Positions 9,084-15,588 of a stretch of 64,000 nucleotides of DNA are shown one piece after another. This DNA is from Clostridia bacterium. GTDB lineage: Bacteria; Bacillota; Clostridia; Lachnospirales; Lachnospiraceae. The notes under the pieces were generated by a model. The model was not told where the DNA came from. It saw only the letters and a list, made by a program, of their open reading frames with translations, and searched no databases. The position numbers were made by a program, and so were the translations under genes. Position 1 is the stretch's first letter. Each line of letters starts with the position of its first letter. The stretch covers positions 62,001 to 126,000 of the forward strand of contig CAJTAT010000005.1 in the NCBI GenBank assembly GCA_910574475.1, written 5' to 3'.

Positions 9084-10247
9084 ATGTATAAATACAAGTG
9101 TCTGAATCCAATCGCAAAGTTTGGACTGGATCATTTTAACAGAGATTACATGGAAGTGGACGAGATAGAGGAGGCTGACGCCATTCTTGTCCGCAGTGCA
9201 GGCATGCACGACATGGAAATTCCAAAGTCCGTACATACCATTGCACGTGCGGGAGCGGGAGTCAACAATATTCCTCTGGAAAAATGTGCAGAGCATGGAA
9301 TTGTCGTGTTCAACACACCGGGAGCCAATGCCAATGGTGTGAAGGAGCTTGTCATCGCAGGCCTTCTTTTGGCTTCCCGCGATATTCTGGGAGGCGTGAA
9401 TTGGGTGCAGTCTGAGCGTCAGAATGAGGACATTGCCAAACTTTCAGAAAAGCAGAAGAAGAAATTTGCCGGACATGAGATACAAGGGAAAAAGCTGGGA
9501 ATTATTGGTCTGGGCGCTATCGGCGTCCAGGTGGCAAATACAGCTACCCATCTTGGAATGGAAGTTTTGGGCTATGACCCTTATATTTCTGTAGAGGCGG
9601 CCTGGAACCTGTCCAGAAGTATCCGTCATATAACAAATGTAGAGGATATCTATAAGGAATGTGATTTTATTACCATCCATGTGCCACTGATGGATAGTAC
9701 AAAGAAGATGATTAATGAGGACGCCATCAACCGGATGAAAGAGGGTGTAGTAATGCTGAACTTTGCCCGGGATCTGTTGGTGGACGAGGATGCTATGGTG
9801 ACAGCATTGAGACAGGGGAAGGTAAAACGCTATGTGACAGATTTCCCGAACCCTGTAACTGCTGGGGCAAAGGGGACCATTGTAATTCCTCACCTGGGAG
9901 CCTCCACTGAGGAAGCAGAGGAGAATTGTGCCCGCATGGCAGTAAAAGAGGTTCGCTGTTATCTGGAATACGGCAATATCAAGAATTCCGTCAATTATCC
10001 AGACTGTGATATGGGCGTTCCCAGTTATCCCTCCCGCATTGCAATCTGCCATAAAAATATTAAGCATATGTTGAGCCAGTTCACCAGCATTATTGGCGAA
10101 GAGAATCACAACATTGGAAATATGACAAATAAGAGCCGGGGAGATTTTGCATATTCCATGTTTGATATAGAAAGCAGGGTGAGCCCTGAATTGATTCGGA
10201 AGCTGGAGAAGGTAGAAGGCGTGCTGAAAGTTAGGGTGATCTGCTGA
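9084..10247 (+). CDS. serA: D-3-phosphoglycerate dehydrogenase with C-terminal ACT domain
   Basis: First committed step of serine synthesis, NAD-dependent oxidation of 3-phosphoglycerate. 387 aa. N-terminal substrate domain with RAGAGVNNIPLEKC; Rossmann motif GLGAIGVQVANTATHLGMEV; catalytic Asp/Glu/His triad region with HLGASTEEAEENCA. The tail from about residue 310 reads as an ACT regulatory domain, suggesting allosteric control by serine. GAGGAG precedes the ATG inside the end of serC. Its TGA overlaps the next start as TGATG. Confidence 0.96.
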   Translation: MYKYKCLNPIAKFGLDHFNRDYMEVDEIEEADAILVRSAGMHDMEIPKSVHTIARAGAGVNNIPLEKCAEHGIVVFNTPGANANGVKELVIAGLLLASRDILGGVNWVQSERQNEDIAKLSEKQKKKFAGHEIQGKKLGIIGLGAIGVQVANTATHLGMEVLGYDPYISVEAAWNLSRSIRHITNVEDIYKECDFITIHVPLMDSTKKMINEDAINRMKEGVVMLNFARDLLVDEDAMVTALRQGKVKRYVTDFPNPVTAGAKGTIVIPHLGASTEEAEENCARMAVKEVRCYLEYGNIKNSVNYPDCDMGVPSYPSRIAICHKNIKHMLSQFTSIIGEENHNIGNMTNKSRGDFAYSMFDIESRVSPELIRKLEKVEGVLKVRVIC

Positions 10248-11479
10248 TGGCTGATATTAGACCATTTTCCTGCATCCGGCCAGGCAAAGGAAAAGAAGAA
10301 GCAATAGCAGCCCTCCCCTACGATGTCTATAGCAGGGAAGAGGCAAAAAAAGCCCTGGAAGGGCGTCCCCTGTCCTTTCTTCGAATAGACCGGGCTGAGA
10401 CTCAGTTCCCGGATGATGTGGATACTTATGATGAAAGAGTATATGCAAAGGCCCATGATCTTCTGTGGCAGATGACAGAGCAAGGGGATTTTGTGAAAGA
10501 TCCAGACAGTGCATACTACCTGTATGAATTGACCATGAACGGACGCAGCCAGACAGGAATTGTAGCCTGCGCTTCCATAGACGACTATCTGGAAAACCGG
10601 ATTAAAAAGCATGAAAATACAAGAAGAGAAAAAGAAGAAGACCGTGTCCGTCACGTAGATACTTGCGGAGCACAGACAGGCCCCATTTTTTTGGCATATC
10701 GAAACAATCCTGATATTTCTCAAGTGGTGGATGCCACAAAGAAGGGAGAACCTCTCTTTTCCTTCTTGTCTGAAGATGGAATTCGTCACCAGGGATGGAA
10801 GGTCAGTGACGGGAAGCAGACAGAAGCCATCCGGCAGGCATTTTCAAAGATGCAGGAAATCTACATTGCCGACGGACATCACAGGGCAGCGTCGGCTGTC
10901 CGTGTTGGACAAAAGCGCAGAGAAGAACATCCGGGATATACAGGCGAAGAGGAGTTTAACTATTTTCTGTCTGTTTTATTTCCAGACGATGAGCTTATGA
11001 TCATGGATTATAACCGGGTGGTAAAAGATCTGAATCAACTTAGTCCAGAAGAATTTCTGGAGCAAACAGAGCGTATCTTTGCAGTAGAGAAGCTAAAAGG
11101 GCCTGGATATCCCAATAGAAAAGGCCAGATAACCATGTTTTTACAAGAACAATGGTATCTCCTGACATTAAAAAAAGAATATGAAAATTTAGATCCAGTG
11201 GAAGGACTTGATGTATCTATTTTGCAGACAAAGCTTCTTGGGCCAGTGCTGGGAATCGGTGATCCAAAGACAGACAAAAGAATTGATTTTGTAGGCGGTA
11301 TCCGCGGTTTGGAGGAATTGGAGCGCCGGGTACATACAGATATGAAGGTGGCTTTTGCTATGTATCCCACATCTATTGGGGAATTATTTGCTGTGGCAGA
11401 CGCTGGACGCCTGATGCCACCCAAGTCTACCTGGTTTGAACCAAAGCTTCGAAGCGGCTTATTTATACATGAAATTTGA
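10247..11479 (+). CDS. DUF1015 family protein in the serine operon
   Basis: 410 aa, start coupled to the serA stop. N-terminus ADIRPFSCIRPGKGKEEAIAALPYDVYSREEAKK is typical of DUF1015. A conserved IADGHHRAASAV motif (Asp209 to His212 region) recalls the DGHHR signature of ParB-fold serine kinases of the SerK/SbnI type. The biochemical role is not established to my knowledge. Co-translation with serA and serC, and the absence of serB here, make a role in phosphoserine or serine metabolism a reasonable guess. No signal peptide or membrane segment; cytosolic. The family is near certain, the function is inference. Confidence 0.9.
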   Translation: MADIRPFSCIRPGKGKEEAIAALPYDVYSREEAKKALEGRPLSFLRIDRAETQFPDDVDTYDERVYAKAHDLLWQMTEQGDFVKDPDSAYYLYELTMNGRSQTGIVACASIDDYLENRIKKHENTRREKEEDRVRHVDTCGAQTGPIFLAYRNNPDISQVVDATKKGEPLFSFLSEDGIRHQGWKVSDGKQTEAIRQAFSKMQEIYIADGHHRAASAVRVGQKRREEHPGYTGEEEFNYFLSVLFPDDELMIMDYNRVVKDLNQLSPEEFLEQTERIFAVEKLKGPGYPNRKGQITMFLQEQWYLLTLKKEYENLDPVEGLDVSILQTKLLGPVLGIGDPKTDKRIDFVGGIRGLEELERRVHTDMKVAFAMYPTSIGELFAVADAGRLMPPKSTWFEPKLRSGLFIHEI

Positions 11480-11561
11480 CTGTATTTATATATAATAATT
11501 CCCAAAAAATGGCGGATTTCAGGGAAAAATTTGATGGATTTGGAGAAAACTGTCTGCTCGG

Positions 11562-11590
11562 TTGCATTTAAAATAGAAAGGGACTATAAT
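11562..11590 (+). promoter_or_regulatory. Sigma-A promoter of the DUF6465 gene
   Basis: TTGCAT (11562-11567), 17-bp spacer, TATAAT (11585-11590). The start point near 11597 gives about a 45-nt leader ending in AGGAGG. Confidence 0.7.
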
Positions 11591-11642
11591 AAGGCCGTTG
11601 ACGATTTTTGTTATTATTGTTTGTAAAATTAGGAGGATAGTA

Positions 11643-12044
11643 ATGAGTGCTAAGAAAGTAACACCAGCACCAAAGGAGACAGTAGTTGTAAAGACAGAAG
11701 AGCCAGAAAAAATCGTAGCACCTGTTAGCACAACATCTGCACCAAAGGAAACGACAAAAGCAGAAAAGGTTGAAAAAGCTCCTGCAAAGAAAGCAGCATC
11801 AAAGACATCAAAGGCGACTAAGACAGTAAAGGCAGAAAGAGGGGCAGTAAGCCCAAATGTATACATTCAGTTTGCAGGAAAGGAGATCCTGGAGAAGGAC
11901 ATTGTAGAGCAGGCAAAGCAGGCTTGGGTCGAAATGGGCCATCGAGCTTCTTCTATTAAGAGCCTGGATGTGTATGTTAAACCAGAGGAGAATATGGCTT
12001 ATTATGTTGTGAATGGTAAGGAGACCGGAAGCATAGAGCTGTAA
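11643..12044 (+). CDS. Small lysine/alanine-rich protein, DUF6465 type
   Basis: 133 aa from ATG 11643 with AGGAGG 7 nt upstream; an earlier in-frame ATG at 11598 lies in the promoter and is rejected. Residues 1-65 are a disordered Lys, Ala, Thr and Glu-rich stretch with repeated APKET and KAEK motifs. Residues 70-133 form a small folded domain (VYIQFAGKEILEKDIVEQAKQ... to ...MAYYVVNGKETGSIEL). The charge pattern of the tail recalls histone-like or nucleic-acid-binding tails, but no function is known to me. Own promoter and a strong terminator, so a monocistronic gene, possibly abundant. Confidence 0.85.
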   Translation: MSAKKVTPAPKETVVVKTEEPEKIVAPVSTTSAPKETTKAEKVEKAPAKKAASKTSKATKTVKAERGAVSPNVYIQFAGKEILEKDIVEQAKQAWVEMGHRASSIKSLDVYVKPEENMAYYVVNGKETGSIEL

Positions 12045-12073
12045 TTCTGGAAAGAAAAGAATAAGATACATTT

Positions 12074-12109
12074 AAAAAGCGCTTTGTATGTGGATACAAG
12101 GCGCTTTTT
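12074..12109 (+). terminator. Intrinsic terminator after the DUF6465 gene
   Basis: A 16-bp stem with one G-U pair, AAAAAGCGCTTTGTAT (12074-12089) and ATACAAGGCGCTTTTT (12094-12109), with a 4-nt loop and a T-tract. Strong on both strands. Confidence 0.92.
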
Positions 12110-12240
12110 GAAATCAAATATTTGCTGAAAGGTGCTTTGACGAATAAAATAAATGATAGGAATATATACATGAAAGGTATACGACTTATAAAACAGAAGA
12201 ATTGTCTATAAGACCGTAACACAAGTACAGCCTTTTGCGT

Positions 12241-12269
12241 TTGACGAATCCACTGCAATATGCTAAACT
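12241..12269 (+). promoter_or_regulatory. Promoter of the cobalamin operon
   Basis: TTGACG (12241-12246), 17-bp spacer and TAAACT (12264-12269) preceded by TGC (extended -10). The predicted start near 12276 is about 25 nt before the riboswitch P1 stem. Between the upstream terminator (12109) and this promoter I see no gene. Confidence 0.6.
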
Positions 12270-12299
12270 ATAAGACAGATTTGTCCATAAAATTTCATA

Positions 12300-12468
12300 G
12301 CAACAGAGAGTGCGTGCCATAAAGGCACAGAAAAGGGAATTGGGTGAGAGTCCCAAGCGATCCGGTCACTGTATTCAGGGAGTGAAGCCCAGGAAAACCA
12401 TTGTGCTTTGAGAGCATGAGAAGGAAGGGCGAAGCGATGAGCTGTAAGTCAGGAAACCTGCTCTTTGC
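12300..12468 (+). ncRNA. Cobalamin riboswitch
   Basis: The region carries the conserved core of the adenosylcobalamin riboswitch: a GTGCC..GGCAC hairpin, GGGAAT-GGGTGAGAGTCCC, a TCACTG segment, GGGAGTGAAGCCC, and the B12 box AGTCAGGAAACCTGC. P1 can form between GCAAcAGAG (12300-12308) and CTCTTTGC (12461-12468). It lies between the operon promoter and cobM, so it should reduce expression of the whole cobalamin operon when cobalamin is plentiful. The exact edges are by eye. Confidence 0.93.
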
Positions 12469-12520
12469 GAAGACTGGACGGGCTTCCTGGAAAAGCAGTT
12501 CTAAATTGAGAAAGTTAAGG

Positions 12521-12552
12521 GGTCCGTTTGTGTTGCGGATCTTTCTTTCATT
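12521..12552 (+). terminator. Likely riboswitch expression platform
   Basis: GGTCCG (12521-12526) pairs with CGGATC (12536-12541) across a 9-nt loop, followed by TTTCTTTCATTT. It sits between the B12 box and the cobM ribosome site, as expected for a conditional terminator. The alternative antiterminator pairing was not resolved. Confidence 0.5.
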
Positions 12553-12570
12553 TATAGGAGGGAAATATAA

Positions 12571-13326
12571 ATGGTATCATTTATCGGAGCAGGGCCTGGG
12601 GATCCAGAGCTTCTGACCATAAAGGGAAAAAAATTAATTGACAGTGCAGACATTATTATCTATGCAGGCTCCCTGGTGAATCCTCAGGTACTTGCGGATG
12701 CAAAGAAAGAGGCAGTTATATACAATAGCGCTGGTATGAATTTGGAGGAAGTACTGGCGGTAATGAAAGATGGGGAAGAGAAGGGCTTAAAAGTGGTTCG
12801 TGTCCATACAGGTGATCCTGCAATTTTTGGCGCTCATAGGGAGCAGATGGACGCTCTGGAGCGCATGGGAATCGAGTATGAGGTCATTCCGGGAGTCAGC
12901 TCTTTTTTGGCCACTGCGGCTGTTCTGAAAAAAGAGTATACACTGCCAGGCGTGAGTCAGACGGTGATTTTGACCAGGATGGAGGGAAGGACGCCCATGC
13001 CACCCAAGGAGAAGCTACTGGATCTGGCTCGGCACAATGCCACCATGATTATTTTCCTGAGTGTGGGGATGATGGAGGAGCTCTCAGCTACACTGCGTCA
13101 GGCTTACCGGGAAGATACCCCGGCGGCGGTGGTCTATAAAGCGACCTGGGAGGATCAAAAAATTGTAAGAGGAACCCTTTTAGATATCGCAGAGAAGGTG
13201 CGGGAGGCCGGGATCAAAAAGACCGCCCTCACAGTAGTGGGAGATTTTTTAGGGGACGAGTATGAGCTTTCCAAGCTGTACGATAAGACCTTTACACATG
13301 AATTCAGAAAGGGAGTTAATCCATAG
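12571..13326 (+). CDS. cbiF: Cobalt-precorrin-4 C11-methyltransferase
   Basis: SAM-dependent methylation at C11 of the corrin ring. 251 aa, usual length. The N-terminal GAGPGDPELLTIKGKKLIDSAD is the tetrapyrrole methylase signature; YAGSLVNP, VRVHTGDPAIFGA, PGVSSFLATAA and TRMEGRTPMP follow the CbiF/CobM pattern. ATG 12571 has AGGAGGG 9 nt upstream. First gene of the riboswitch-controlled operon. The presence of cbiD and cbiG later marks the anaerobic cobalt-early route, so the cobalt-precorrin form is the likely substrate. Its TAG directly abuts the hemA ATG. Confidence 0.95.
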   Translation: MVSFIGAGPGDPELLTIKGKKLIDSADIIIYAGSLVNPQVLADAKKEAVIYNSAGMNLEEVLAVMKDGEEKGLKVVRVHTGDPAIFGAHREQMDALERMGIEYEVIPGVSSFLATAAVLKKEYTLPGVSQTVILTRMEGRTPMPPKEKLLDLARHNATMIIFLSVGMMEELSATLRQAYREDTPAAVVYKATWEDQKIVRGTLLDIAEKVREAGIKKTALTVVGDFLGDEYELSKLYDKTFTHEFRKGVNP

Positions 13327-14514
13327 ATGGGGATTCAGCTTTTGAGTATCAGTCACAAGACGGCGCCGCTTGAGATTCGGCGGTTGTTTGCCTTTACTGA
13401 GGGGCAGCAGGAGCATTTGCTGTGTGCTCTTAAGGAAGAGGGAGGCGTGCAGGAGAGCGTGGTGATTGCCACCTGTAACCGTACAGAAGTCTATACATAC
13501 GTGGAGGATAGTGCCCGCAGACAGAATCTGTTCCAGAAGCTTCAGAGACTTCTTCTCAGAGAAGCCAGTGCTTTGAAGGAGGAGCATATCACCGATTATC
13601 TGCGATTTTACCAGGATGAGAAGGCCGCACACCACCTTTTTCTGGTGGCATCAGGCCTGGATTCTATGGTCATGGGAGAGGATCAGATTCTGGGACAGGT
13701 GAAGAAAGCACATGAGCAGGCCAGGGAAGTGGGAACAGCCGGGAAGTATCTCAATACCCTATTTCGCTATGCAGTGACTTGTGCCAAGAAGATTAAGACA
13801 GAGACGGACTTGTCCAAATCGTCCGTGTCTACGGCTACTTTAGCCATCAAAGCTGCGGAGGAAACACTGGGAACCTTGAACGGTAAGCGCATTATGGTGA
13901 TCGGCGGGACGGGACAGATCGGCGGGATTGTCCTGAAAAATCTGTACAGCATGAAGGGATTGCACATTTACAGTACCATTCGCAACGTGGCTTTGACTCA
14001 CGATGCCCATTTAAAAAGTGAGAGCAATACTATCATAGATTATAAAGAGCGATATCACTATGTAGATGATATGGATGTAATCATCAGTGCCACAGCCAGC
14101 CCTCACTACACCTTAGCTTATTCCAAAGTCAGTGCCCAGATTCGAACAGACAAGCCCAGAGTTTTTGTGGATCTGGCTGTGCCAGTAGACATTGAAGAGA
14201 AGATTACAGAGATCCCAGGAACCTTTTTATTCAATATGGACGATTTTGAGGATCTGGCCCGGGCCAACAATCAGGCCAAGAAGCAGGCGGCCAGAGAAGC
14301 AGGCGGAATTCTGGAAGAGTATGAGGAAGACTTTATGCGCTGGATGATTTTCCAGTTGGCAGTACCCCGGATTCAGAAGACAAAGGAATGGATGCTTGCA
14401 GAGGCTGAAAAAAAGGGATTCGAGAAAGCCATTGACAAACTCTTCTACCACATCCGCGAAAACGCCAGCCCCAAGGAGCTTAAAAGCTTCTTTGAGTGCA
14501 TAGGGGAGCCGTAG
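13327..14514 (+). CDS. hemA: Glutamyl-tRNA reductase
   Basis: Reduces glutamyl-tRNA(Glu) to glutamate-1-semialdehyde, the entry to C5 tetrapyrrole synthesis. 395 aa. Catalytic Cys50 is in ATCNRTEVY; LDSMVMGEDQILGQVK and the NADPH motif GGTGQIGG are visible. Starts directly after the cbiF stop. Placing hemA inside a cobalamin-regulated operon ties precursor supply to cobalamin demand. Its partners hemL (aminomutase) and hemB (porphobilinogen synthase) are absent from this window. The TAG stop lies inside a 13-bp repeat that is duplicated 106 bp downstream. Confidence 0.96.
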   Translation: MGIQLLSISHKTAPLEIRRLFAFTEGQQEHLLCALKEEGGVQESVVIATCNRTEVYTYVEDSARRQNLFQKLQRLLLREASALKEEHITDYLRFYQDEKAAHHLFLVASGLDSMVMGEDQILGQVKKAHEQAREVGTAGKYLNTLFRYAVTCAKKIKTETDLSKSSVSTATLAIKAAEETLGTLNGKRIMVIGGTGQIGGIVLKNLYSMKGLHIYSTIRNVALTHDAHLKSESNTIIDYKERYHYVDDMDVIISATASPHYTLAYSKVSAQIRTDKPRVFVDLAVPVDIEEKITEIPGTFLFNMDDFEDLARANNQAKKQAAREAGGILEEYEEDFMRWMIFQLAVPRIQKTKEWMLAEAEKKGFEKAIDKLFYHIRENASPKELKSFFECIGEP

Positions 14515-14629
14515 CGGAACTTAAACAGCGAAAGCCCGGTCAGTGCACAGAACAATTTACAGACACAAGAAATGTGGCTGGAAATTTGTTCTAGATCCCC
14601 GTGTACTGTAAGGGCTGTAGCGGAACTTA
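14511..14629 (+). repeat. Palindromic element flanked by 13-bp direct repeats
   Basis: GTAGCGGAACTTA occurs at 14511-14523 and again at 14617-14629. Between them an 84-nt imperfect hairpin (14533-14616) can form in four segments: AGCCC/GGGCT, CAGTGCAC/GTGTACTG, AGAACAATTT/AAATTTGTTCT (one bulge) and CAGACAC/GTGGCTG. The second repeat begins exactly where the hairpin ends. The layout resembles a small palindromic mobile element with a target duplication, but could be a structured intergenic RNA. Confidence 0.6.
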
Positions 14630-14648
14630 TAATAGGAGACACAAATTT

Positions 14649-15404
14649 ATGGGAAAACTATATGTTGTGGGCTTCGGCCCAGGTGGATATGAGCATATGA
14701 CGTCCAAATGCATTGATGTCATAAAAAAGGTGGATGTAGTGACAGGCTATACCACTTATGTTAATATTTTAAAAGAATATTTTCCAGATAAGAATTATCT
14801 GGCCACACCCATGATGCAGGAAGTGAAGCGCTGCCGTATGGCAGTGGAAGAAGCCATGAAAGGACAGACAGTAGCCATGGTCAGCTCAGGAGACAGCGGC
14901 ATCTACGGCATGGCAGGTATCATCTATCAGGTGGCAGAGGAAATGGGCGCAGAGATTGAGATAGAGACGGTTCCCGGAGTGACGGCGGCCAGTGCTGCTG
15001 CCTCTGTGTTGGGAGCGCCACTGATGCATGATTTTACCGTGATCAGCTTAAGCGATCTGATGACGCCCTTAGACCTGATTATGAGACGGGTGGATTGTGC
15101 CGGCCAGGGAGACTTTATCGTTTGCCTATATAATCCTAAGAGCAAAAAGCGTACAGGCTATGTGGAGCAAGCAGCAGATATACTCATGAAATACCGGAGC
15201 CCTCAGACTCCGGTGGGAATCGTGCGAAACGCAGGCCGGGAGGATGAAAGCAGCCAGATCACTACCCTGGAGGCCCTAAAAGACGCCCCCATTGACATGT
15301 TCAGCGTAGTCCTCATCGGCAACTCCCAAACCTATGTAAAAAACGCAAAGATGATAACGCCTAGGGGATATGCAGTTGGCAATGAGCAGTGCAACGATTC
15401 ATAA
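14649..15404 (+). CDS. cbiH: Cobalt-precorrin-3B C17-methyltransferase
   Basis: SAM-dependent C17 methylation with ring contraction in corrin synthesis. 251 aa from ATG 14649; ATAGGAG lies 9 nt upstream, and an in-frame ATG at 14601 lies in the palindromic element and is rejected. Motifs: VGFGPGGYEHMT, VSSGDSGIYGMA, PGVTAASAAASVLGAPL, VCLYNPKSKKR. The last residues (NEQCNDS) and the stop lie inside the next palindromic repeat (15393-15457), so the native C-terminus may have been altered by that element. Only cbiH-type ring-contraction gene in the operon. Confidence 0.94.
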   Translation: MGKLYVVGFGPGGYEHMTSKCIDVIKKVDVVTGYTTYVNILKEYFPDKNYLATPMMQEVKRCRMAVEEAMKGQTVAMVSSGDSGIYGMAGIIYQVAEEMGAEIEIETVPGVTAASAAASVLGAPLMHDFTVISLSDLMTPLDLIMRRVDCAGQGDFIVCLYNPKSKKRTGYVEQAADILMKYRSPQTPVGIVRNAGREDESSQITTLEALKDAPIDMFSVVLIGNSQTYVKNAKMITPRGYAVGNEQCNDS

Positions 15405-15457
15405 AAAGTCACAGATGTTGTGCTGGCACAAAAGTAGGTGAGTTTTTATGAATCGTT
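15393..15457 (+). repeat. Long palindrome overlapping the cbiH stop
   Basis: Perfect 15-bp arms AACGATTCATAAAAA (15393-15407) and TTTTTATGAATCGTT (15443-15457), one mismatch, then TCAC/GTGA, and an apical TTGTGC/GCACAA hairpin. It is followed to about 15550 by non-coding sequence rich in GCGAAG/GCGAGG with small hairpins (GGGC-GAA-GCCC at 15461-15471; GCACT/AGTGC at 15502-15518; CACTG/CAGTG at 15536-15550). No T-tract follows, so it is not a standard terminator. Looks like a REP-like or MITE-like remnant. Confidence 0.65.
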
Positions 15458-15588
15458 ATAGGGCGAAGCCCGTGACCGAGGTGAGCGAAGCGAGGCGAGG
15501 TGCACTGCGGAGTAGTGCTATAGCGAGGCACACTACACTGAAAACCAGTGACTCACAAAATAAAAATATTAAGAAAAGCGAGGCTTCC

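Noticed and set aside
12401-12616. 71-codon frame across the riboswitch
   Set aside because: It lies in the structured riboswitch RNA and its expression platform and has no ribosome site.
15461-15550. CRISPR or tandem repeat
   Set aside because: GCGAAG/GCGAGG motifs recur, but without fixed unit length or spacers; no CRISPR array or cas gene is present in the window.
15448-15588. 47-residue N-terminal extension of HemC
   Set aside because: It translates palindromic repeat DNA; the conserved HemC N-terminus begins at ATG 15589.
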